Below are positions 26,301 through 38,300 of a stretch of 64,000 bases of DNA, one piece after another. How positions within the stretch are numbered: position 1 is the stretch's first letter; every line of letters begins with the position of its first letter. The DNA lies in the NCBI GenBank assembly GCA_022829145.1, contig CM040747.1:31274936-31338935 (forward strand). Direction: 5' to 3'. This stretch comes from Albula goreensis. Lineage: Eukaryota; Chordata; Actinopteri; Albuliformes; Albulidae. Position numbers and translations under genes: made by a program. Under the pieces are notes generated by a model. It was not told the origin of the DNA. It did no database searches and saw only the letters and a program-made list of their open reading frames with translations.

Positions 26301-29300
26301 CAGTGAAATACTTTCTCCGTGAGCCGAGACCTACAGTCTGTGGGTTTAAACTTAAGCCGAAGTCAGGAGAAGTAGATGCTAGCAAAAGCAAGACACAAAC
26401 ACCCTCACCTTATCAGGGTTATGGTGGTTTTAAGTTGGCAATGGATACTCATGTTACCTCTGCCCCAAATTCCTTCTAACAACAAACTGGGTGACTTCAG
26501 TCTAACCAGCTGTAGCCAGCAGGAAATACATTTCCCAGCAGTCTCTGGGCTGACTAGATACTCACACCCATGTGGTATAACTCTGCCAACCTTCCCAGGA
26601 TGTGTTTTACTCATAAACCAACGGTCACTTACTACTTGTTTGGACGAATCACCAGCTTAGTCCACCTTCAAGAAATCTTCTTGCATCAATCAGATTGAAG
26701 GAGAGGTTGATTGTGTGCGGTTTAGACAAAGTGACAACAGGCTATCTGTTGTGGTGAGCCACACACCAGTCCTAGCTCCCGCCCGAATGGAATTGCAGAG
26801 GCTATAAAACAGCCATTATCTCCCAGGTGGGGGTCACCTCCGATTCACTACTGGCACACAGATGTTGGTGTCAGTGCAGAAACTCTTCAGGGCACAGTTT
26901 ACAGTTCTAAATTAGGTACATAAAAAGGGTCTCTTTAAACATTTTACTAAAAGGGAGCACAATTACAGACGGGTCTAATAATTTCTCCCTGTAAATATGA
27001 GTGCATGGCTTCCTGTGGGCCACTTACAGCACACTGTAGACTAACTTGATGTTTGCTAGTGTGGCATAGCAGTAAGGGAAATAAGCACTTGTACCGAAAA
27101 GGTTGCAAGTTCAATTTTCAGACAGTCTCTAACCTGAGTGCTTCAATGTATGTCTAGCTGTGTAAATTGATTGTTCTTAAAGAATATGTGAACAGCGAAA
27201 GTCCCTGTGGATACCAGCATCTGCTAAATTACTTTAACATGAATATAAGGTTTTTCTGAAACTGCGCATGTACAATTAGACCTATCATGACTGAGGGAAT
27301 AAATAACCGCACTGTTTACTATCTTACTTTATCTATGTACTGCATCTCTCTCCCACGAACAGTGGAATTTTCTGTGTTTCCAGTGCCCCTTAACGTCTTC
27401 CACTGGAAAGCTTCTTATTTAACTGTATTGTCCTGCAGCCCACAGAGTCCAGTACTGATTCTCTACATGGGAGAATGCCTCATTCAGGGCCAGAAACTAA
27501 AGCTCTTGTTTTTAGATATCTATTAAATGAACGCTCCGTGACTTTCAGACGACTTCGCGAGCTTATTTTTCCTTTATGGTTGGGGGTTGCGCAGTCGTGG
27601 TTTGAAAACAAAAGAAAACAAAACAAGGAAAACTCCGGTCAACGAACCCAGTCTTGCTTTCAGCTTTTTTTTTTTTTTTTTTTTTTTTGGGGGTTTACTG
27701 TGGGCCTCTTCTTGGAAAGCGGTTCCTTGAAACGCTCTTTGTTTCCCTGGCACAGAGAGAACATCCTGCCTCCACCGAGGTCTAAGGGGGAGCTGTGCAT
27801 TCTCGTATGTATGAGGTCATTCCCTTTAGTTACGGACTGAAACGACGTTAAACTGTTAACCTGATTTGCAAGACCTCTACAGTCATGAAAGCTTCATAAT
27901 CAAGGTTTATAATATAAACATCTATTATTTGTATCTAACAGACTTTTTAAAGTCAGATACTTGAGGTTCTGATACATTTTATGTTTTATTCTAGGATTAT
28001 TTTTTGTGCTAATAAGCAGGTTGCATGGATGTAGCAATTCACGTGACATTTGTTGGCCTTCTCTGTATTTCTCCAGCGAGCAAATCTAAACCCATCAGCC
28101 ATTATTCTTAGCACCAGCTAAAAGCCACAGGAAAACCGTTTCTGTCACTTAAACTCTGGTCATATATTCACTGCAGACATACAGCGTAGATAAGAGGACG
28201 GGGATATAGCAAAAGGATTTGGTTTTTCCAGGCCAAAAGCATATGAACAGACCTGTGTTAATCTGGACTCGGATTAACGCTGTTCTGCTTCCATTTTAGG
28301 ATCTCGGTTTCTATTCATAGAGTGGAATTTCCTTTTTTCTTACTGAAGTGAAAAAGAGCCGTCTGTTCCGGATGAGCTCAAAGTAGTCTCTCTCCCTTAA
28401 ACCCTTTCGTTGTGGGATGGTTTTAATTGTTGAACGTCTGAACCATTCCTGCCATTTGTTCTCGTGCCACTATACATAGATAGGATGCAGGTCAGCATCG
28501 GAGCGTTTCAGATGTGGCGGAAGATGAAACGTGACAGGGCTGGTGATCATGTGACGACCGACAGAAGCCATGGATCCTTGGTCAACCGCCTGCGCCTCTG
28601 AACACGGAGGAGCGAGCGGTTTTGGCTGCAAATAGGCACATGGACGGTTCGAGGATTTCGAATACAGAATGATTTGTGCAACGGCCCCTGGGTCCTGCTG
28701 CATTGAATACTGTCTGCGACCTAGTGGGGCCTGCTACACGTGCTCTTGCGGCGCCCGTTTATTACTGCTCCTGCACTGCACTCGTTAATTAAAATGCGAT
28801 ATTCACTTTCTGCAGATCCCCTGTTTTATTTTAGACTGGAGTCATCACTAATGGAACAGCTGTTGCTGCTTAGCTAAATCCCAAATCCCCACCAATCACC
28901 CCCCCCCCTTCGCTCTCTTGCTCTGTAAACGGCAAACCTTTTCAAATTAAGTGCAAGGCCGCAGCCATCCGAGTTTGTATGGCAAAAACAGATGTTAGAC
29001 CCACACAGATCTATGAAGTTTCAAAAGTCAGCTAATCCCCAGCAGCTTTTTTGTTTTGCCGTTCCTATCGCCCATGAAAGTTGGATTTTTAAGAAAAAAA
29101 CGTATATAACAATGCAGAATGATGATGATGTTATGATGCACAATACATTTTATTTTACAATATTTATTATTAACTATGAACATTTCACATTGTTACACTG
29201 CTATATTTAGCCCCCTTTGTTTTATGTTTTTCCTTATTTGTATGCGGTATATTTATATGTATTGGTCGTAAAATTGTGGTGTCAAATTTCTCCTATGCAT

Positions 29301-32300
29301 TATCAAACTGAATTTACTCATGTAGTATAAATGGTTTTGCATGGATGCTGTTGCTGTACACTGTTCAGGAGATTTCAGTCCCGTTATAATGTATTATGTT
29401 ATAATGTAAACGTAGTGTAGGAAGCAATTAACACATAGACCCTGCGGTAAAACTCCATTTCCTGTGTCCGTCGTACAGGAAGTTGTGCCCTCGTATCTGG
29501 CCACTTCCCCCATCTTGTCAGATGGCGCCGCCTTGATGGGGTCCCAGCTGGGCAAGGGCCTTGCCCGGCTTTCGGACTCGGGGACCGGGCCCTCCATCCA
29601 GAACCTGGGGTCTCTGCAGTCCACGTCTGGAGGTGAGAACGGGGCCGTGAGGAAGAGGAGGAAGCGACGGAGGAAGTCCAAGGTGGACAGCCTGAAGCGG
29701 GAAGACAACGGCGAAGACTCTGAGGACGAGGACATGTTCCCCATCGACATGAGCTCCGACGATGACAAGGAGCCGGACGTCAGCAGGTGGGTGAGGAAGT
29801 GTTTCGAGTTGTGTAGCGTACAGCTTAAGGAGCTGAGTTTGTACCGTTGAGACCGCAGGTTTGATTTCTTGGCTGACATTCGTTCTCAGAAATTAGGTCG
29901 GTATATTTATACAAAACAAATGAGAAAAATTACAAACATGCCTCTCAAGGCTACTTTGCAAGCGGATTGTGTCTCTTCAAGTATGTCGTGGATGCGTGTT
30001 GAAACGTTGGAACAGGCTTGACCCTGGTTAACCCTACCAGGGCCTCTCGGCTTCCTCTGCATGGGTGTTTTCCGATGTAAGTAGCAGCGTTTTCACACCG
30101 AGGCATTTGAGGTCAGGACGTGGCGTTTGAGTAACAGCATATGGCACTCTTGGGATTAAAACCTGCAGCTTTTTAAATGATGAAGCCCTAGCCTGATGCT
30201 ACTGTGAAAATAATTTCGCACAGCTGATTTTTTTTAGAACTCACAACCTCCCTCTGAGGTAGATTTGTGAAGAAAACAAGTTACTTTGACAATTCTGCTG
30301 CTGTGTGGAAAAAGAGCAGGGAAGCATTTACGACGTTCTGCTTTTGGTTTTTGAATGTGAAGCCTTCATCAGCCCTAAGTTTATGGTCTTTGGTTTCCAC
30401 ATACTAGTACTCATTTTCAGTGCAGTGGCTCTGTGTTCTTTGAACACTGGTAAGTTGCCCTTATTAAAAAGAATGGTTCCTTTATTATATGATGTTAAAA
30501 AGCCCTTGTTAAAGAGAGTCCCTGTTTTGGCCGTATGCTAAATATGTACTCTAGCCCTACGTGAGCCCTGCTCTGGCTGTAGTCTGAATTTACCCCTGCG
30601 CTGCTGTATTCCAGCCCAGCTCCAGTCCTATTCTGTGTGTGTGTGTGTGTGTGGTCTGGCGCTCGCATGTCAGAGGAAGGCAGCGAAGCACGTGCTATCC
30701 TGAATCATCCTCTCCGTGAACCACTGGAGCACACAGCTGCAGGGAGAGCCCGGCGCCCAGGAGGGGGGCGGGACTGTCGGGGGGGTGGAGCTGGAGCGGG
30801 GGCGAGGCAGGGGCGGGGATGTTTACTAACAGAGCTGCTCGGATCTCCCACAATGCAGCACGCCGTTCTCCGTATCAGAGTCCGCACTCAGCCGTTTCAC
30901 ACACATCTTCCTGAGGGAGCCACATCGCGGCTTTATCCTATCCCTGCTTCTTAGAACAGAGAGAACGAAACCAGAGGAGTTTAGTCTCCACAAAACAAGC
31001 CTGCTGTGAAACACACTCACTTCACCCATGTGCACCCTTCCGTGCCAAGGGCCTAAACATAACGAACTGTCAACAACAACTGTGTTTCAGTCAGGTTCTT
31101 TCATCTCAATTGATTATAATTTATTCATGAAATTATTCATTAATAATTACTTAGAGAGTAATCCATATAGGTAGACTAAATAAAACATTCTGAAAGCATT
31201 ATTTTTAATAAATACTGTCAAAAAGATGCTTTTAACACGGGATGGGAGAAGAAAATTCAAAGAGCAAGTGCAAACAATAATATAATTACAGTATTCTCGC
31301 ACTGCTGCACATTACATTGCTGCACATTACATACTGCTTTCAGCGGGCTTACAGCATGGAGGTTTAAGCTCAGCACAGAATGATGCAGTTCTGAGGAGAG
31401 CAGGCTGGGATAGGAGATGCGGGGTTGGGGGTTGGGGGGAGGTTGATCTCCTGGAAATCTCTGCTCCAGTCCACCCATCTCTTGGAACAAGAGCGAGATT
31501 TCCTGTGGGAAACCATGCCGACCGTATTCGAAGCCAGCTCTGTCACGTGCAGCGAAATAAAAACTGGCGTCCTTCGTGCTGCGGGGGTGGGGGAAGGGAG
31601 AAGGGGAAGGGGGGTGGATATCTGGAGCCAGGGAGCAAGCGCTTGCAATAGAAACTTAAATTAGGGGGGGGGTTGGGGGGGTGCTGGTTGAACGGCGCAG
31701 TCTTGATACAGCTCAGCTGTTGTTTTTTCTCAGAATGATGAAGGAGACATATTCAGCTTGGCTCCTTTTTCTTTGGACTGGCGATGTTTCATTTTAAGCG
31801 TCTATCTTTAGCCACGTGGCTGTTTTTTTTTCTACAAAAGCTGCTTGTTTCTCTAGTCTTCCTAAAGTGGACACTGCTCATCAGCACTTTGGTCACGTGA
31901 CCTGACCTGACCTGGCCTGTGTCTGGTTTTGCATTCAGACACCGTGCAGTCCAATCAAAACCTGCTAGGAAATTATTTTGTGTTTTAAGTGAACCACCGA
32001 AATGTGAGACATAGATCCACAAAAATGAAAAATATTGAGCCAACAGTATCACATGGAAAAGCTTCCCTGAAATCTGGGCACTCTTGCCAGCCTCATGGTT
32101 ATTGTGGACATTTCCCAGCATGCAATTTTGTCTCAATTGCCCTTTGAGCTACCATGAAGACAGCAGTTTTTAATTTTTAAATAAGATATTTTTTGTACAA
32201 TATAAAGTATTTTTGTCAATAATCAAAAATAGTTTTTAATTTCATCTCATTAAAACATATTGCTATAACTTGTTGGAGAGATGGGGTACCATTTAACATT

Positions 32301-35300
32301 CTTACATAAATGTGCTCCCTGAAATTTTTATATATAAATAGAATGATGGAGCAGATCTTAAAGCACAAAGCAGGTCAAAGGCGATTTGAGGCGTCTGTAA
32401 GGTTATGGCTTTCTTTTGTTGTCAACAAAGAAAGAGATTGAAATTCTGCCCCTTTCTTCGGGGTGCTGAATGTAGGCACTGTTTCTGCCAGCTCCTCACA
32501 CTGGCATGGTTCCCAATGCCCTGCTGCTGCTTCCAATCCCACAATGCACTCTGTTCCCAGAATAACAAAACAGCCTGCCTGAAAGGGTTTGCGGGGACCC
32601 CACTTGACCCGGGCCGCCAGAGGCCTGTCTCTGGTCCGATCCAGGGCCCTCCGTGGCTCCACACGGCCCCATCCGCTCTTTTACCTTTGTAGGTTCTGGG
32701 CCCGTAACCTTGAGCCGTTTGATCTGGAGCAGTTTTAAAGGGGTTTCGTTTTTTTCATCTGGGTGCAGCAGCAGTCATCCTCGCAGGGACAGTGGAGAGA
32801 TTATCAGATTATCCCACCCAATTGTGTTCAAACTGTTTAGCCTCCCGCAGCAATCCTCTCCTGCCAACTCAAGAGGAGGCTTCAACGGATATGATTCCTC
32901 TCGTACTCACATAACAACGAGGCCTGGCTTATTCCCACGATGCAAATGCTCCAGCAATTACATACCGCCTATTTTGACTGAGTACGATAGTCAGCACGAA
33001 CTTGGTTCATGTATTAGCAGGTTCTCAGCTGACCAGGAGGGGCCGCTAGAGAGCAATGAGCTTAACAAATCTAACTAGTTTAACTCATAACCCAGCAAAC
33101 TGAGCCAGCTGTTGCCAGCTGTTGTCTGACCTCCAGCCGTAGCCAATGATGGTGAACACCTTGTTGCAGTGCACATGCCTGCTTCCTGAACATGCATGTT
33201 AGCGCATAAGTCACCTGGAGAATATAGATGTAGGTTATGTGTCAAAAATACGCACAGGAATATTACTCTGAATGGGACTGGTTTTGTCAGGTTTATAGAG
33301 GCTAAAACGTAAACCGTCAGACATTATTCTACTTTGTAGGTACACAGGGCATGAGGCCAACCTGATACTCTAAGCTGGGGGATAAACTCAAGGAATGTGA
33401 TAGGTTTTTGTGTCAAAGCTGACCTTCGCAACAGTGATGGGTGAATGAGTCGCCACAACACCAAAAATAGGTGGAGCTATAATTAGCTTCCTGACACTGA
33501 TCTGTTTAAACCAATCAAAAGGTTTTTGCTTTTTACAACAAAACACAGTGATTGGTTCAAATCTGTCAGTTATTAATGATGCTTTGTTGCACCACCTATT
33601 TTAAGTATTGCACTACCTTATCAATACTCCACAGTCTCTTCAGAAATGGTCCACATTTCTTAGCATATCAAAAATAAGTCGAGATACCCTTGGATTTTTA
33701 ATGTATTGGTGAAGTGAATGCTATGGAGCTTGATTCTGGATTGTTCTGTCATGCAGGGGCTCATTACGGGACATCTACAGGGACGAAGGATCCTCGGGGA
33801 ACTCGTCGAATGTTGGCCCTTTCAAACAGAGCAACGTCTACGCCTGCTCGGACGGAGACTGGACTCCCTTACAGAGGTAGGACAGACAAACGGTCACTCC
33901 CAATCACAAAAATACATCTACCCTTCCAGGAAATAATATACACCCACAGGTCTGAGTGTTCAAAGTAATGCAACTTCCCTTTCTATGTTTAACTGATTTT
34001 AAGAGTAGACACACTTTCTCATCCCACATGGGGAAATGAATGTAGCCACTAAGAATAAAGTGTAAGTATAATATAAAATACTCAAATACAGCATCAACAG
34101 TGCTGTTTCCTTATGCATTTTTATTTTTCCACTTCTTCATTCTTCCCACAATGCACTGCTCTCAGCCTGGAGTGGTATTTTACTGGAACTCTGCCTATTA
34201 AATGGAAAGACAAATCTATACTGGAACCGCAGGAAAGGGTGAACGTAGTCTCTGTTTGACTTAATCTGCCCATACTTTTTCCATGTTGGTTGTAAGGTAA
34301 CTGCTAGCATTGTAGGCCAAACCTTATGTCAGCTGTGTAGGAGGAAGCTATTTAGGAATGTGTACGGCAGCAAAGTGATTGCCATCTAAGAAGTGTATCT
34401 GAACAGAACCTCTCAATTGTTTGGGTGACTTTGATGAAACATCCTCAAACTTAAAGGGCCATTAGCTTTGTTTGTGTATAGTATTTTACAATTTGATAAA
34501 GTGAAATTTAATTTAACTGGAGTTTTTGTTCACTATGGATCATATGTGGTTTATCAGAGTAAAATTATAGTTAGAGTTTATTTAACAGTGGAAATTTTAC
34601 AGTAAATCGAGCACTTGGGTTGAAATTTTAATTTAGTATGGTTTGTCTTGCAAAGAGCTCTGAGTTTGTTTTATGTTATGAATTGTATGTTTATGGGAAG
34701 TACAGAAAGTCAGAGGACTCACTTAGGTGCATTTTAACAATTGTTAAAAGGTAAGAAAAGTCCCCTTGTGTTGTTATTGGCTGTACTGAGAATTTTCTAG
34801 ATGGTTGTCAACATCACATCCTTGTGTATGTCCTGACTACAAACTGTCACAACAATTCTTCAATCTGTGAAAAGGTGCCTGAGCAGCAAAGCCAAAATTG
34901 ATAAAGGAAGAGTAGATGTTAAGTTTTAAAAACACTTACAATGAGTGCTACAACTTGCACGTACAAGCTCTTTGGACAAAACACATCACTTACACTGACA
35001 CAGCTGTCATTCTTTGCATCGGCATTCAACTCCTATCCCCGGAACTGTATACATACAGAAATACTGCACAAGAGAGCTATTGCAGGACAGAGAGATGGTG
35101 CCTGAAGTCAACCTGTAACTAAACACATATGGCATGATTGAGTGTTTTGGGAGCGGAGGATGGTTCTGGAAATTGATCTGTAACTCTTCTTCTCCCGCAC
35201 GCACCGTAAAACCACAGCAAGATGGCTGAGCACACAGCCCTGTCCGTTCCAGCCACAGGGGGGCTGTCAATCTCATGCCCCCAGCAATCCTCTCTCTTCC

Positions 35301-38300
35301 AGCATTCACAAAGGTACCGGACCAAGCCCCCCACCTCCACCCGCTCTCCTTCCTCCAATCATGTTCCCCCACCACCTCCGCCCCACCTGGTCACATTTCT
35401 GATACTAACCCTCCATGAAGCGGAATCAAACAAATGCTAATGTGCATGTCATCACTTAGGGAGTCCATAGCTCACAAAATATTCGTTTGCGGAACCTTCC
35501 AGAGAGTTATGGTATACGTTTCCAGCACTTGTCTAGGTTTCAGTTTCCTGAATGTCCTTCAAGTGATAATTCCCCCTGAAATACTCCATTTATATTCCGT
35601 TACCTCCCACTGAGATCCTGCAGAAAGTGATTGGCGTAACTGGAAAATGAAGGATGTGACTTCATTAAACCAATGATGGGCAGAAAAAATGTGTATTTTC
35701 TACCAAGTACTGTGACTAATTTTAACCAATCGTTGAGTTGTACTGTGAAGGGCAAAACATTCTGACTGGTTAAAAGAACCCATGATTCCATGATTCACAG
35801 CTCGTTGCAGAGTTAATGACACCTGATTCAACCATCACTTGGTGAAATAGCAGTCTGTCAAAGGCTTGTTGTGACTATATTCTCTTTTGCTTTATTCTTG
35901 ACTAGCTGGTAATGTAAATGGATTTTTATGGGAAGGATTTTGCTCTGAATGGTTAATGGTAATTAGAGGCAGAACGAATTTTCATAAACCTGGGCTTGCC
36001 GACTTTCAGCAAAAAAAACAGAGTCAGAACATGGAACATAAAGGACTCAGAGTCAGACACTATCTAATCTCTGAAGTAACCATCGTAACACCTCGCACAT
36101 TACCTGAGTGTAAGAGTCTCAGCACGCACCTGGGTGGTCACATGACTGCAGTGCCACTAACGTGCCCCTTGAAACCTATGATAATGATGATGATAACAGT
36201 AAATATAGCAAAAACACAACAAGAGTAACTCTTTGTGACCTTGAAAATAAAATCTAACACCTATAACATTTTCTGTCACATCACCAACTGTTTGCCACCA
36301 TTTGTCTCTCCTGTGGTGTGTTGGTCTCATTTCATGTTGAAACTCATGGTTCACTCCCAGACAATGATAAGGATGGGTGACACGGCCACCACATGTATTT
36401 TTAATGTATGCTTTTGTTACAAAAATACAGGCCTATAAAAACATGTTTCACTGAGCAAAAACAGTAATGACTTGGCACATTTTTTAGATATTTTGATGCA
36501 CTTGGACATGCACGGACCGTTCCTGAAGCATATTTGTAGCTTTGTTGATATGCGCCATAACTTGACAAACATTTGGTCTCAGTTTCATTTTCACATACAT
36601 ATTGTGTTTTGATCCCTCTGGTTATCATACATGGTCATTTCCCATGTCCAAGAAATATCTGTGTATCGGACCTAGTGCCCTGTGGTGATCAAGCGGTATA
36701 TTTCAAATACATGAGCAAGGTTGTTGATACTGTCCATCTGGTGGCAGAGGCAGGGTGGTATCCTAATCCTTCGCTCTCCCCTCCACAGCCCTGGAGGATC
36801 ACGCCCCACCACCCCTAAGAGCGACTCAGAGCTGGTCACCAAACCCACGGACAAAAGCAAGCAGGACAATCCCCAGATGCTCTGGGCTTGGGGTGAACTC
36901 CCGCAGGCTGCCAAGGTACTGAGAGTGTAGATGCACTTACTGGTACTCTGCCTGTTATATACCGGCACTCTACCAATATACCGGCATTTTACCAGTATCC
37001 CAGCACTCAGTGAACTGTAATGATCAACCAACCTTGTTCTTTTTTCTTTTTGTTGCCATGGCAGCCATCATTTTTGAGCGCAAAGTCAGAGGCCCCTCTG
37101 GTTGCGCCCGTGTCCATCCCGGTGTCAGACAGCACGCACTTCCGGGTGATTTCGGGGGACTGCGCCCCCGAGCACCAGCAGGAGTTCCCCGCGCCGCCCT
37201 TGACCCTGTACATTCCTGAACCTCGGGGAGGGCGAGAGCTTGGGCGGAGCCACAGCTGGGCAGGGGGCGGATGTGGAGACGATGGGGGCAGCAGCTCCAA
37301 TGATGTCAGAGCTGGAAGAGGCGGGGCATGGCTCTGGGCCCCGCCCACTAAGCAAGACAGATTCCCCCTCGAAGAAAAAAGGTAACTCATTGCAAGAGGA
37401 TTGCCGCAGGGGGACAAAATCTCAGACAGTCACAGTAAATGTGATATTATAATGATGACAACATCTAATCTCCTTGTGTCAGTATGATTTAAGAGCCATA
37501 TAAAAAAAGGGTTTTTTGTAAATTGGCTGTTAACACAAGTCTCAGATCCACCAAATGTTTGAATCATTTGCATTAATGTCGAATACAAAGGTAGCATGTG
37601 TACCAACAGGCAGCACTTGATCTTAGATGTCAACTTCCAAATGAAACGTATGGGCAAGTGGCTTAGTTAGAGGTTCATGGAAGGTCATTTTGATCTTGTA
37701 TTCAACTAAAGATACATTGCTTTTAGGTGCGCTGTCACTTGTATGAGTCTTGAATTAAAGTATTTTTTGAGGTTCAACTGAAATTTGTATTGTGGACTTT
37801 GGCAAAGAGACCGTTTCCTGTTCCTCGTCAGACAAGAGAAGCCGCCATCTTGGAGCAGATGGAGTTTACCTGGATGACATTACAGAGCTGGAACCTGAAG
37901 TGGCAGCCCTGTACTTTCCCAAAAGGTGAAATCCACAGCAATATGACAACAGACCACATAACGGCGACCACTCCCTCAGTTCTGACACTATTTATTCTTT
38001 CAGATCAGTTACACTCTTTTCACAACAGGCATTCAAATGCAAACTACATGCAAATACAGGAGTCAGAAAACATGAAATGCATGTTAATGGCAGATGTAAA
38101 TGTGTGCAATGCCTCTAGTAGTCAAACTGTGGATCAAATTAACCGGCCCAGAGGTGGGCAGGCTCACATTGTGCTCAGATGCCAGCTCGGTATAAATTCT
38201 GTACATCTACCATTCCACTGTGCATCCATTTGAATACCAGGTGCAAATCCAAGTACTAAGAATTCTGGTTATCTGAATACTGAATGTGTATAAAGGTCTT

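Noticed and set aside
30637-30954. Open frame of about 105 residues rich in Arg, Gly and Ala
   Set aside because: It arises from GC boxes in a GC-rich patch, has no family resemblance and lies in an lpin1 intron without matching splice phases.
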